Shown: positions 32,189 through 41,614 of the stretch, piece by piece
Numbering within the stretch: the first letter of the stretch is position 1
Layout of the letters: each line of letters begins with the position of its first letter
DNA from: Thalassospira sp. MCCC 1A03138
GTDB lineage: Bacteria; Pseudomonadota; Alphaproteobacteria; Rhodospirillales; Thalassospiraceae
Reading direction: 5' to 3'
DNA: 64,000 nucleotides
Assembly: GCF_002115785.1 (NCBI RefSeq)
Contig: NZ_JFJY01000001.1
Coordinates: 930,001 to 994,000, forward strand
Notes under the pieces: generated by a model
What the model saw: the letters and a program-made list of their open reading frames with translations, nothing else
What the model was told of the DNA's origin: nothing
The model's database searches: none
Made by a program: the position numbers and the translations under genes

Positions 32189-35101
32189 ATGAAACCTCAA
32201 GATATCGACACGATTCTGAACGAGTCGAACGCAACTTATATCGCTGAACTTTATGCCCGGTATCAGAGCAACCCGTCTGCGGTTGATCAGAGCTGGGCCG
32301 AGTTTTTTGACGGGTTGCAGGACGACGCCTCCGATCTCCTTGCCGAAATGCAGGGACCCAGCTGGCAGCCGCGGGAAACCAAGGTTGTTGGCGGTATGGA
32401 AGGTTACGACGTCTCACAGGGTCACGCCGAACGTCCCGCCAATGGCGGCTACGCACCGGCGGCTCATGCGGCACCACAGGGTGCGCCGGTAAGCTCCGAC
32501 GCCATCCGTGCCGCGGCACATGATTCGATTCGCGCCCTGATGCTGATCCGCTCCTATCGCGTGCGCGGCCATCTCGAAGCGAATCTTGATCCGCTGGGTC
32601 TTGCCCCGCGCGATCCGCACCCGGAACTCGATCCGAAAACCTATGGCTTCACCGAAGCCGACATGGATCGCCCGATCTACATCGCCAATGTTCTTGGCCT
32701 TGAAACCGCGACCATTCGTCAGATCGTATCGTTGGCCCGCAAAACCTATTGCGGCTCGATCGGCATCGAATTCATGCATATCCAGGAACCTGAACAGAAA
32801 TCCTGGATTCAGCAGCGCGTCGAAAGCATCGGCAACCAGACACAGTTTACCGCACGCGGCAAGGAAGCCATCCTTGAACGTCTGGTCGAAGCCGAAGGTT
32901 TCGAAAACTATCTGCACACCAAATATGTCGGCACCAAGCGTTTCGGTATTGATGGTGGCGAAGCCCTGATGCCGGCTCTCGAACAGATCCTCAAACGCGG
33001 CAGCCAGCTTGGCATCCGCGAGGTCGTGTTCGGCATGCCGCACCGTGGTCGTCTGAACGTTCTGGCGAACGTTCTGAACAAACCATTCCAGGCGATCTTC
33101 TCGGAATTCATGGGCAACCCGTCCAAGCCGGACGACGTGATGGGATCGGGTGACGTCAAATATCACCTTGGGACATCCGCCGACCGTGAATTTGACGGCA
33201 ACGTTGTTCACCTGTCGCTGACCGCGAACCCGTCCCACCTCGAAGCGGTAAACACCGTCGTTCTGGGTAAGGTCCGCGCCAAACAGGCACAGCGCAAGGA
33301 CACGGCACGCGAACAGGTCATGGGTATCCTCCTTCACGGGGATGCGGCCTTTGCCGGTCAGGGTCTTGTCGCTGAAACCTTCGATCTGTCGCACCTCAAA
33401 GGCTATCGTACCGGCGGTACGATCCACTTTGTCGTCAACAACCAGATCGGTTTCACCACCAAGCCGTCCGATAGCCGTTCCTCGCCTTACTGCTCGGATA
33501 TTGCCAAGGTCGTTCAGGCGCCGATCATCCATGTCAATGGTGACGACCCCGAAGCCGTGGTTCACGCCGCACGCATCGCGACCGAATTCCGTCAGGAATT
33601 CAAACAGGACGTCGTGATCGACATGTTCTGCTATCGCCGCTTTGGTCACAACGAAAGCGACGAACCGGCCTTCACCCAGCCCAAGATGTATGACGTGATC
33701 GGCAAACACCCGACCACCAAGGACATCTATGCGCAGAAACTGGTCAAGGAAGGCCTTCTGACCGAAGAACGCGTCAAGGAACTGGATCAGAAATTCCAGA
33801 GCCACCTTGACGATGAATTCAAGGCATCCGAAGCCTATCGCCCGAACAAGGCAGACTGGCTCGAAGGCAAATGGTCGGGCCTCGCCTCCTCGCACGGCGA
33901 AGATGCGGACTGGACCGGTCAGACTGGTGTGGAAAACGACTTGTTGCAGGAAGTTGGCCGGGCTCTTTCGACCCCGCCCAGCGACTATGACATCAACAAG
34001 AAAATCCTGCGCCAGCTCAAGGCCAAGGCCAAGATGTTCGAAACCGGCGAAGGCATTGACTGGGCAACCGGTGAAGCCCTCGCATTCGGCACCCTGATGT
34101 GCGAAGGCACACCGGTGCGTCTGTCCGGTCAGGATTGCCAGCGCGGCACCTTCTCGCAGCGTCACGCAAAACTGGTCGATCAGACCAACGAGGCAAAATA
34201 CACTCCGCTCAACAACATCCGTACCGGCCAGGCCGAGCTTGAAGTCCTCAACTCGCCCCTGTCCGAAGCCGGTGTTCTGGGCTTCGAATATGGCATCACC
34301 CTTGCCGAACCGCATTCGCTGGTTCTGTGGGAAGCCCAGTTCGGTGATTTTGCCAACGGTGCACAGGTCATCATCGACCAGTTCATCAGCTCGGGCGAAG
34401 CCAAATGGCTGCGCATGTCGGGTCTGGTGATGCTGCTGCCGCACGGTTACGAAGGTCAGGGTCCGGAACACAGTTCCGCCCGTCTGGAACGGTATCTGCA
34501 GCTTTGTGGTGAAAACAACATGCAGGTGGCCAACGTCACGACCCCTGCAAACTATTACCACATCCTGCGCCGCCAGATCCGCCGCTCGTTCCGCAAGCCA
34601 CTGGTTCTGATGACGCCGAAATCGCTTCTGCGTCACAAACAGGCGGTCTCGCCGCTGTCCGACTTCGGACCGGGGACCATCTTCCAGTCCGTGATCGGCG
34701 AAACCGGCAAGCTGACCGATGCCAAAAAGGTCAAACGCGTCGTCCTGTCTGCGGGCAAGGTCTATTATGATCTGCTCGCCGAACGTGAAAACCGCGGGAT
34801 TGATGATGTTGCCCTGGTGCGCGTCGAACAGCTTTATCCGTGGCCGGCCAAGGAACTGGCAGAAGAACTTGCCAAATATCCGAATGCCGACGTGGTCTGG
34901 TGTCAGGAAGAACCCGAAAACATGGGTTCGTGGTACTTCGTCGATCGTCGTATCGAAGGCGTGCTGTCTGAAATCAAACACAAGGCCAGCCGCCCGATCT
35001 ATGTCGGTCGCAAGGCTGCCGCGTCCCCGGCAACGGGCTTGCTCAAGGCTCACCTGCGCGAACAGGCCGAACTGGTCGATGCCGCGCTGAGCGTAAAATA
35101 A
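32189..35101 (+). CDS. sucA: 2-oxoglutarate dehydrogenase E1 component
   Basis: 970 residues. The N-terminal segment carries the short SucA-specific E2-binding motif (TYIAELYARYQSNPSAVDQ in part). The thiamine diphosphate domain contains HGDAAFAGQG and the metal-binding NNQIGFTT; the transketolase-like C-terminal part contains QCGEN-type LCGENNMQVANVTTPANYYH. E1 decarboxylates 2-oxoglutarate and loads succinyl onto the SucB lipoyl arm. Full length, in the suc operon order sucCDAB-lpd. Confidence 0.97.
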   Translation: MKPQDIDTILNESNATYIAELYARYQSNPSAVDQSWAEFFDGLQDDASDLLAEMQGPSWQPRETKVVGGMEGYDVSQGHAERPANGGYAPAAHAAPQGAPVSSDAIRAAAHDSIRALMLIRSYRVRGHLEANLDPLGLAPRDPHPELDPKTYGFTEADMDRPIYIANVLGLETATIRQIVSLARKTYCGSIGIEFMHIQEPEQKSWIQQRVESIGNQTQFTARGKEAILERLVEAEGFENYLHTKYVGTKRFGIDGGEALMPALEQILKRGSQLGIREVVFGMPHRGRLNVLANVLNKPFQAIFSEFMGNPSKPDDVMGSGDVKYHLGTSADREFDGNVVHLSLTANPSHLEAVNTVVLGKVRAKQAQRKDTAREQVMGILLHGDAAFAGQGLVAETFDLSHLKGYRTGGTIHFVVNNQIGFTTKPSDSRSSPYCSDIAKVVQAPIIHVNGDDPEAVVHAARIATEFRQEFKQDVVIDMFCYRRFGHNESDEPAFTQPKMYDVIGKHPTTKDIYAQKLVKEGLLTEERVKELDQKFQSHLDDEFKASEAYRPNKADWLEGKWSGLASSHGEDADWTGQTGVENDLLQEVGRALSTPPSDYDINKKILRQLKAKAKMFETGEGIDWATGEALAFGTLMCEGTPVRLSGQDCQRGTFSQRHAKLVDQTNEAKYTPLNNIRTGQAELEVLNSPLSEAGVLGFEYGITLAEPHSLVLWEAQFGDFANGAQVIIDQFISSGEAKWLRMSGLVMLLPHGYEGQGPEHSSARLERYLQLCGENNMQVANVTTPANYYHILRRQIRRSFRKPLVLMTPKSLLRHKQAVSPLSDFGPGTIFQSVIGETGKLTDAKKVKRVVLSAGKVYYDLLAERENRGIDDVALVRVEQLYPWPAKELAEELAKYPNADVVWCQEEPENMGSWYFVDRRIEGVLSEIKHKASRPIYVGRKAAASPATGLLKAHLREQAELVDAALSVK

Positions 35102-35108
35102 CTTTACC

Positions 35109-35132
35109 GGACGGGCGGGAAACCGCCCGTCC
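35109..35132 (+). promoter_or_regulatory. GAAA-tetraloop hairpin between sucA and sucB
   Basis: A perfect 10-bp GC stem (GGACGGGCGG / CCGCCCGTCC) is capped by GAAA, a GNRA tetraloop, 8 bases after the sucA stop. No T run follows. This is the type of very stable element that can protect the 3' end of an upstream message or mark a processing site. Confidence 0.6.
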
Positions 35133-35206
35133 GACCCGCACATTCAGAATTCATTCGTATTCGGGCAGGCCCAAACTGTCTGATAGAAAAAACGGTCGAG
35201 GAAAAA

Positions 35207-36481
35207 ATGGCGACTGAAGTTAAAGTTCCCACGCTGGGCGAGTCTGTTACCGAAGCAACAATTGCGAAATGGTACAAAAAAGTCGGTGATGCAGTTGCAG
35301 CCGATGAACCGATTGTCGAACTTGAAACCGACAAGGTCACCGTCGAAGTCAACGCACCGGTCGCTGGTGCGATTGCCGAACTGGTCGCCCAGGAAGGTGA
35401 CGAAGTCGAAGTCGGCGCCCTGATCGCCATGATCAAGGAAGGTGCCGAAGGCGCTGCTCCGGCTCCGGCCAAAGAAGAAAAAGCCGAAGAACCGAAGAAA
35501 GAAGAGCCGAAAAAAGAAGAAGCCAAACCGGCTGCTGCCCCGGCAGCAAGCGCACCGGCGGCTTCGACCTCGGCCAATACCGATCATCCGCTGCCGCCTG
35601 CCGTTCGCAAACTGGTCGAAGACAAAAATCTCGATCCGTCGAAAATTCCGGCAACCGGCAAAGACGGCCGCCTGACCAAGGGCGACGTTCTGAACTTCCT
35701 CGAAGGTGGTGGATCGGCTCCGCGCGCGGCTGCTGCTGCACCGGCAGCACCTGCTGCTCCGAAGCCGGAACGCGAACTGCGCGAAGGCGAAGAACGCGTC
35801 AAGATGTCCAAGCTGCGCCAGACCATCGCGCGCCGCCTGAAAGAAGCCCAGAACACCGCGGCCATGCTGACCACTTATAACGAAGTGGACATGACCAACC
35901 TTCTGGCCTGCCGTAACCAGTACAAGGACGGCTTTGAAAAGAAACACGGCGTGAAGCTCGGCTTCATGTCCTTCTTCATCAAGGCCTGCACCACCGCGCT
36001 GAACGAATGGCCGGCGGTCAATGCCGAGATTGATGGCAACAGCTTCATCTACAAGAACTACTGCGATATCGGCGTTGCCGTTGGTACCCCGCAGGGTCTG
36101 GTTGTTCCGGTCATCCGTTCGGCTGAAAAGAAAAGCTTTGCCGACCTCGAAAGCACCATTGTCGATTTCGGCAAACGTGCGCGTGACGGCAAACTGGGCA
36201 TGGATGAAATGACCGGCGGCTCGTTCACCATTTCGAATGGTGGCGTGTTTGGCTCCCTTCTGTCCTCGCCGATCCTGAATGCGCCGCAGTCCGGTATCCT
36301 CGGCATGCACAAAACCCAGATGCGCCCGGTCGCAATCGACGGCAAAGTCGAAATCCGTCCGATGATGTATCTGGCGCTGTCCTATGACCACCGTATCATT
36401 GACGGCCGCGAAGCCGTTTCCTTCCTGGTACGCGTCAAGGAATGCATCGAGAACCCGGAACGCATCCTGCTCGACATCTGA
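35207..36481 (+). CDS. sucB: 2-oxoglutarate dehydrogenase E2 (dihydrolipoyl succinyltransferase)
   Basis: 424 residues. One lipoyl domain (1-78) with lipoylated K43 in ETDKVTVEV, an Ala/Pro/Lys/Glu-rich linker (about 80-120), the peripheral-subunit-binding domain (about 125-160, [11 protein letters not shown]), a second linker and the acyltransferase core with H395 and D399 in [12 protein letters not shown]. It passes succinyl to CoA and forms the core of the complex. Lies 105 bases behind sucA and 24 before lpd. Confidence 0.97.
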   Translation: MATEVKVPTLGESVTEATIAKWYKKVGDAVAADEPIVELETDKVTVEVNAPVAGAIAELVAQEGDEVEVGALIAMIKEGAEGAAPAPAKEEKAEEPKKEEPKKEEAKPAAAPAASAPAASTSANTDHPLPPAVRKLVEDKNLDPSKIPATGKDGRLTKGDVLNFLEGGGSAPRAAAAAPAAPAAPKPERELREGEERVKMSKLRQTIARRLKEAQNTAAMLTTYNEVDMTNLLACRNQYKDGFEKKHGVKLGFMSFFIKACTTALNEWPAVNAEIDGNSFIYKNYCDIGVAVGTPQGLVVPVIRSAEKKSFADLESTIVDFGKRARDGKLGMDEMTGGSFTISNGGVFGSLLSSPILNAPQSGILGMHKTQMRPVAIDGKVEIRPMMYLALSYDHRIIDGREAVSFLVRVKECIENPERILLDI

Positions 36482-36505
36482 TCAGACAAAAGGATCAAAG
36501 AACTC

Positions 36506-37912
36506 ATGAGTGAGAACTACGACGTTGTCGTGATCGGTGGCGGTCCTGGCGGTTACGTTTGCGCCATCCGCGCCGCACAGCTTGGTCTCAAGGTTGCCTG
36601 CGTTGAAAAACGCGGCACCCTTGGCGGTACCTGCCTCAATGTAGGCTGCATCCCGTCCAAGGCCCTGCTTCATTCGTCCCACCTCTTCGAAGAGGCGACC
36701 GAGCATTTCGATACCCACGGCATCGAAGTCTCCAAGCCGAAGGTCAATCTCGAAAAGATGATGGCCCGCAAGGACAAGGTCGTTGACAGCAACGTCAAGG
36801 GCATTGAATTCCTGTTCAAGAAGAACAAGGTCACCTACGTCAAGGGTGCCGGCGAAATCACTTCGCCGACCACGGTCAAGGTTGCCCTTCTGGATGGCGG
36901 CGAAGAAACCATCAACGCCAAGAACATCGTGATCGCCACGGGTTCGGAAGTCACCCCGTTGCCGGGTGTCGAAATTGACGAAAAAAACATCGTCTCCTCG
37001 ACCGGTGCACTGGTTCTTCCGAAAGTGCCGAAAAAGATGGTCGTCATTGGCGCAGGCGTGATCGGTCTCGAACTCGGTTCGGTCTGGCGTCGGCTTGGTT
37101 CCGAAGTCACCGTGATCGAATATCTCGACCGTATCCTGCCGGGCATGGATGGCGAACTGGTCAAACAGACCCAGCGCATCTTCGCCAAACAGGGCCTCGA
37201 CTTCAAACTGGGCCACAAGGTCACCGGTGCGAAATCGGGCAAGTCTGGCGTGACCCTCACGGTTGAACCGTCCAAGGGCGGCGATGCCGAGGAAATCAAG
37301 GCTGACGTCGTTCTGGTCGCCATTGGTCGCCGTCCGTTTGTCACCGGCCTTGGCCTTGACAAGGCAGGCGTCGAACTTGACGAACGCGGTCGGGTTAAAA
37401 CCGACGAACACTTCCAGACCAACGTGCAGGGCATCTTTGCGATTGGCGATGCGATTGCCGGTCCGATGCTCGCCCACAAGGCCGAGGAAGACGGTGTCGC
37501 CCTTGCTGAAATGCTCGCCGGCGAAGAAGGCCATGTCGATTACGGCAAGGTCCCGGGTGTTGTTTACACCTGGCCGGAAGTTGCCGCTGTTGGCAAGACC
37601 GAAGAACAGCTGAAGGAAGAAGGCGCAGACTACAAGGTCGGCAAATTCCCCTTCACCGCCAACGGTCGTGCCAAGGCAATGGAAAGCACCGAGGGCTTTG
37701 TGAAGATCATCGAAGACAATAAAACGCACCGTGTTGTCGGCGCGCATATTGTCGGCCCGGCTGCGGGCGATCTGATTGCCGAAGTGGTCCTTGCGATGGA
37801 ATACGGCGCCTCTGCCGAAGACATCGCGCGCACCTGCCACGCCCACCCGGCCCTTGGCGAATCCGTCAAGGAAGCCGCCCTGGACGCCGACAAACGCGCG
37901 ATCCACATGTAA
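36506..37912 (+). CDS. lpdA: Dihydrolipoyl dehydrogenase (E3)
   Basis: 468 residues. FAD-binding GGGPGG at 11-16, redox cysteines C43 and C48 in [16 protein letters not shown]-binding [10 protein letters not shown], and the catalytic His-Glu pair H447/E452 in HAHPALGE. It reoxidises the lipoyl arm of SucB with NAD. Last gene of the cluster, followed by a terminator, so it is the E3 dedicated at least to 2-oxoglutarate dehydrogenase. Confidence 0.97.
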   Translation: MSENYDVVVIGGGPGGYVCAIRAAQLGLKVACVEKRGTLGGTCLNVGCIPSKALLHSSHLFEEATEHFDTHGIEVSKPKVNLEKMMARKDKVVDSNVKGIEFLFKKNKVTYVKGAGEITSPTTVKVALLDGGEETINAKNIVIATGSEVTPLPGVEIDEKNIVSSTGALVLPKVPKKMVVIGAGVIGLELGSVWRRLGSEVTVIEYLDRILPGMDGELVKQTQRIFAKQGLDFKLGHKVTGAKSGKSGVTLTVEPSKGGDAEEIKADVVLVAIGRRPFVTGLGLDKAGVELDERGRVKTDEHFQTNVQGIFAIGDAIAGPMLAHKAEEDGVALAEMLAGEEGHVDYGKVPGVVYTWPEVAAVGKTEEQLKEEGADYKVGKFPFTANGRAKAMESTEGFVKIIEDNKTHRVVGAHIVGPAAGDLIAEVVLAMEYGASAEDIARTCHAHPALGESVKEAALDADKRAIHM

Positions 37913-37938
37913 TCCTGATTGGGAAAACCCGATCCGTG

Positions 37939-37968
37939 AAACGGCCGCTCCAATGGGGCGGCCGTTTT
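37939..37968 (+). terminator. Terminator of the suc-lpd operon
   Basis: A perfect 10-bp stem (AAACGGCCGC / GCGGCCGTTT) with a 9-base loop and a T run, 27 bases after lpd. Because of the A run on the left side it may also work for the convergent GH8 gene. Confidence 0.88.
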
Positions 37969-37983
37969 GTTTTGCGGGACTTC

Positions 37984-39246
37984 CTATCGACCCGATGGTG
38001 ACCAGAAATTCCCGCTCAGCACCATCATGCACAGCAACGTCACGCTATCTTCGTAATAATCCATGTGTCGATCACGGATATTGGCATACAGATCATCCAG
38101 CCACTTCTGCCCCCCGTCATCCCCGGCCAACAGCATGGATGCCACCGCCATCGGGGCAACAAACAATGTGCTGTTTTCGCCCTCATAGGGTAACGGCAGG
38201 CCGCTTAACATATATCCCGACTGGATCGCGGCCGGGTCACCGCCCGCCCGCCCCCGCATCCAGCCTGCCATTTTTCGGGCTATCGCGGCGGCCTCAGGGT
38301 CGCCCGACATCACCGCATGGCTTGCCATCCGCCACGGCACCCGCGCCGCATTGAAATAAAACGCTGTATCGTAATAGCCTTCCAGATAGTTCGGCGGCGC
38401 GGTATGGACCTTTCCGTCCGGCTCGACAATAGCGAAATCGGGCAACAGTCCGGTTCTGGGCGATACATCGCGCTGCAACCGTTCCGCAACTTCCAGAACC
38501 CGGATGCGTACCTGCTCCCATAACGGGTCACCGGTGGCGCGCGCAAAGGCGCTGAAATGCTCCGGCATGAAATCGGATGGCCGCGTGCCCCATTGGTCAT
38601 ATTCCGCCCCGGCCGGGTCCACCCAATCGCCCAGCAACGGCAACCGGCTTTGCGGACCGATCATGCTCTCGCCAATCCCGGCAATCACCTCGCGCGCTGC
38701 TGCCAAATAGGCCTCATCCCCCCACTGATCGGCGGCCATCAACAGGGCAAACGCGATATCGGCATCGCCGTCAAACGCACTGTCATTGCCCTCTTCCGAT
38801 GGCGGTATTTGCCAGCCCATCAATCTCGGATCAATGTCACTGGGCCATTGGCGGGCAAAGCGCCACAAACCATCAAAGATGGCCCTCGCCTCCGGGTCGG
38901 CCCCGGCCATCACGACCGCCATCATCATCCCGTAGCCCTGCCCTTCGGATACGGTGCGTTCCGGTTGGGTCTGCCCGAATGTCACGCGATATTGTACATC
39001 CGCGCCGTTACCACCACTGTCGACCTTGCGCAGATAGTCGGCCTTCCATTGCTGGTAAAAGGCACGTACATCCGCATCCCGTTCCGCTGGCGACCAGCGC
39101 GACGGCAACGTCACCCCCTGCTGATACGCCTGATGCTGTGGAAAGGGCCGCAAAACAGCCTCGCCCGCACTGACCATCGGGCCAAAGACACCGCAGAGGA
39201 TGGCTCCGACCCCACCGACAATCGCCATCCGTCTCAGATAACCCAT
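37984..39246 (-). CDS. Glycoside hydrolase family 8 endoglucanase (BcsZ-like)
   Basis: 420 residues from the ATG at 39246 (a GTG lies one codon upstream). A signal peptide ends near residue 28 (VSAGEA). The GH8 barrel shows the proton-donor glutamate E101 in TVSEGQGYGMM and the substrate aspartates in FDGDADIA (159-161). In cellulose-making bacteria this enzyme trims nascent glucan in the periplasm. No bcsA, bcsB or bcsC gene is in the window, so it may act with a remote synthase or on another beta-glucan. Confidence 0.88.
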   Translation of the reverse strand: MGYLRRMAIVGGVGAILCGVFGPMVSAGEAVLRPFPQHQAYQQGVTLPSRWSPAERDADVRAFYQQWKADYLRKVDSGGNGADVQYRVTFGQTQPERTVSEGQGYGMMMAVVMAGADPEARAIFDGLWRFARQWPSDIDPRLMGWQIPPSEEGNDSAFDGDADIAFALLMAADQWGDEAYLAAAREVIAGIGESMIGPQSRLPLLGDWVDPAGAEYDQWGTRPSDFMPEHFSAFARATGDPLWEQVRIRVLEVAERLQRDVSPRTGLLPDFAIVEPDGKVHTAPPNYLEGYYDTAFYFNAARVPWRMASHAVMSGDPEAAAIARKMAGWMRGRAGGDPAAIQSGYMLSGLPLPYEGENSTLFVAPMAVASMLLAGDDGGQKWLDDLYANIRDRHMDYYEDSVTLLCMMVLSGNFWSPSGR

Positions 39247-39925
39247 CACGAAAACCGCCTCTCAAAGACCTACTCGACGGCCTGGTGGCCATCGCATTGG
39301 TGATGATTTCACCCCGCTCGGAAATTGGCTACGACTTTATCGCGCCGCCAAACCAGAAACCTGCCTTCCCCCCAAAGGCATCACCCACCCGGATTTCAGG
39401 TCGGGCTGCCCGATCTTGCCAACCCTTGCGCTGGAGCCACTGATGGCAACCGGGCCGATGCTATTGCTGATGCTCACCTTCCCCACCGATGGCGACTGGG
39501 CTACTCGCTGATCACTCCTGCCGCCACTCTCGCCAAATGGTGCGGCCTGAACGGAACTCACCCGTCTTGACCCACGCTCCGATCCCGGCACGGGCGTGAT
39601 GACATCGCACCCGAACCACCCCTGCTCCGCTGCGGGTCTGCCCAATCGTCGGCTCGATCCGCATCCGGCTCCGCATCGGCCCAAATCTGGCCCGCGCCCC
39701 TCCCGGCAGGCGCACCTCTCCCGTTCTGCCTTTCCGTTTCGTCAAACTTTACGCCGTCCGTTTCCGGGCCGCTTCAACGCCCGGACGCACCACCTCTGTA
39801 ATGACTTTGCTTCACACGGATCTTCCGCGCTTGGCGGTGACGACCTTCCGCCATGCGCGTCAACATCGTCGCTTTTTCATCACTTCATCCCCTCCTTTTG
39901 ACAAACAATCCGACCCCGGAAACGC

Positions 39926-39960
39926 AAAAACCCGCCAAAGCGCATCACGCTTGGCGGGTT
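39926..39960 (-). terminator. Minus-strand intrinsic terminator with no annotated gene upstream
   Basis: On the minus strand a 10-bp stem (AACCCGCCAA / TTGGCGGGTT) extended by GCG/CGC across a one-base bulge is followed by TTTTTG. In the plus direction no T run follows. The genes around it are not positioned to use it. Confidence 0.75.
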
Positions 39961-40027
39961 CTGTCTCCGGACCCATTTGTCCTGTTGACTTTATCTTTAT
40001 GCCACAAATAAAAGAACAAATCAAGAA
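39926..40027 (-). ncRNA. Candidate small RNA ending at the orphan terminator
   Basis: On the minus strand TTGATT, 17 bases, then CATAAA (ending near 39996) forms a plausible promoter about 35-70 bases before the orphan terminator. A transcript would be roughly 60-75 bases and end in the terminator stem. No known RNA family was recognised. This is inference from promoter plus terminator geometry only. Confidence 0.3.
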
Positions 40028-40174
40028 CATTTTGCAGAAATCTTTGATTTCCGTTTCCGGCAAAAATTCTCGTTTATTCTCAATAAATTATGCCATCATA
40101 TTGCCCTATGAAGGACCGGTCCGCTAAGATCACCCGCCGGGATTGCCCGGATCAAGACGCAGGAGAAACCACCC

Positions 40175-40621
40175 ATGACGCTTTCGATCGGACTTGTCGC
40201 CCACGACCGTCGCAAACGCGAAATGGCCGATTGGCTGGAAACCCACAAATCACAGTTTTCCGGCACCCGGATTTTCGCCACCGGCACCACCGGCCGCGTG
40301 CTTCAGGAACGCTTCCCCGATCTTGATATCGTGGCCCTTAAAAGCGGCCCGTTTGGCGGGGATCAGCAGCTCGGCTCGATGATTGCGCATGGCGAATTGC
40401 AGGCGATGTTTTTCTTCACCGACCCGATGACGCCCCAGCCCCACGATGTCGATGTCCGCGCCCTGATCCGGCTGGCCAACATGTATGAAGTGCCGATTGC
40501 ATGTAACCGCAGCACCGCCGACCTTCTGATCAGCAACCCGAAATTCGAGGAAATCTGCGAACAATATCGCGGCCATTCCCCCGAACAGGTTTTTGCCGAA
40601 TACCAGAACCGCAAGGTTTGA
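40175..40621 (+). CDS. mgsA: Methylglyoxal synthase
   Basis: 148 residues with an AGGAGA ribosome site. Signature blocks in order: AHDRRK near the start, ATGTTG (phosphate binding), LKSGPFGGDQQ with the catalytic aspartate, FFTDPMTPQPHDVDVRAL and ACNRSTADLL. It converts dihydroxyacetone phosphate to methylglyoxal and phosphate, a bypass used when phosphate is low or sugar phosphates build up. Followed by an AEC transporter 66 bases later. Confidence 0.95.
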   Translation: MTLSIGLVAHDRRKREMADWLETHKSQFSGTRIFATGTTGRVLQERFPDLDIVALKSGPFGGDQQLGSMIAHGELQAMFFFTDPMTPQPHDVDVRALIRLANMYEVPIACNRSTADLLISNPKFEEICEQYRGHSPEQVFAEYQNRKV

Positions 40622-40687
40622 GACATCTCCCGGCCCGCTCTGCCACCCGGCTTGGCCCACCCCACATCAAACTGATGCGACCGCCCC

Positions 40688-41614
40688 ATGCAACTCGCCT
40701 ATGACCTGATCGCCGCCATCTTTCCGATCTTCGCCGCCATTCTGGTCGGGGCGGCACTCAAACGGTATCTGATCACCGGTTCTGACATCTGGGCCGGGAT
40801 TGACCGGCTGACCTATTACCTGCTGTTACCATCGCTTCTGATGGTGGAAATTTACCGTGCCGATTTCAGTTCCGGGCATGCCGGCACTGCCGTCATGGTG
40901 ACACTCGGCGCGACCCTTTTCCTTGCAGCGGCACTCCTGCTGTTGCGGCCGCTGATTACCAGCAACACACCGCTCTTTACCTCGATCTTTCAGGGATCGG
41001 TTCGTTATAACAGCTATGTCCTTCTCGCCGTTGCCGATGCGCTTTATGGTAGCGAAGGTCTGGCACTGGCGATTGTCTTTGTTGCGGTGATGGTGATTGC
41101 GACCAACATGCTGGGCGTCGTGGTCCTGAATGCCTTTGCGGGTGGCAAGGGCAGCTTTAAACGTATCATGATCGGGCTTGCGCAAAACCCGATCATCATC
41201 GCCGCCGGGGCCGGTGCGGTTCTGAATATCAGCAACATTCACGTGCCGCTGCCGATTGAAAATACCGCAGCCCTTTTCAAAACCGCAGCCCTGCCGCTCA
41301 GCCTGCTGTCGGTCGGGGCCGGACTGCGTTTTATCCTCAGTAAACAGGCATTGGGTGCCATCGCGCTTTCAACCACGATCAAGCTTGCGATCCTGCCGGT
41401 CATCACCGGCATTGCGCTGCATCTGGCCGGGGTGGAGGGCATGGTTCTGGCGATGGGGGTGCTTTATGCCGGGATGCCGTGCGCGGGGAACGCCTATATC
41501 CTCGCCCGACAGCTTAATGGCGACCCCGAAGCCATGGCCTCAATCATCACCCTCGAAACTCTCCTGTCCGCCTTCAGCATCGCTGCCATCGCCGCCATAC
41601 TGAGCATCAACTGA
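40688..41614 (+). CDS. AEC family transporter (auxin efflux carrier type)
   Basis: 308 residues with about ten membrane segments in two five-helix halves, separated by a loop near residues 150-165. Helix wording such as LLPSLLMVEIYR and ILYAGMPCAGNAYILARQ (TM4/TM9-like broken-helix region, here VLYAGMPCAGNAYI) matches the AEC family, which exports organic acids and similar anions. The last 75 bases overlap the convergent RluA-family gene. Substrate unknown; malate or a related acid is common in this family. Confidence 0.85.
   Translation: MQLAYDLIAAIFPIFAAILVGAALKRYLITGSDIWAGIDRLTYYLLLPSLLMVEIYRADFSSGHAGTAVMVTLGATLFLAAALLLLRPLITSNTPLFTSIFQGSVRYNSYVLLAVADALYGSEGLALAIVFVAVMVIATNMLGVVVLNAFAGGKGSFKRIMIGLAQNPIIIAAGAGAVLNISNIHVPLPIENTAALFKTAALPLSLLSVGAGLRFILSKQALGAIALSTTIKLAILPVITGIALHLAGVEGMVLAMGVLYAGMPCAGNAYILARQLNGDPEAMASIITLETLLSAFSIAAIAAILSIN

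Larger units (their letters stand above)
39247..40174. other. Long region without a convincing gene
   Basis: 928 bases between the GH8 gene and mgsA. Several short open frames exist on both strands (for example minus 39337-39684), but they overlap each other, show arginine/serine/proline-rich wording typical of non-coding GC-rich DNA, and lack ribosome sites and known motifs. A strong minus-facing terminator lies at 39926-39960. The last 200 bases before mgsA are AT-rich and promoter-like. The middle part may be a decayed gene, but no family could be recognised. Confidence 0.55.

Noticed and set aside
32414-35143. A 909-codon open frame on the minus strand opposite sucA
   Set aside because: It is a shadow of strong third-position GC bias in sucA; the wording is Phe/Gly/Arg/Asp-rich with no domain, and sucA is unmistakable.
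36482-38032. A 516-codon open frame opposite lpd
   Set aside because: Same antisense shadow effect; no ribosome site or family motif.
39337-39745. Overlapping minus-strand frames after the GH8 gene considered as a real gene
   Set aside because: Two frames overlap without ribosome sites or recognisable motifs; kept only as an unexplained region.
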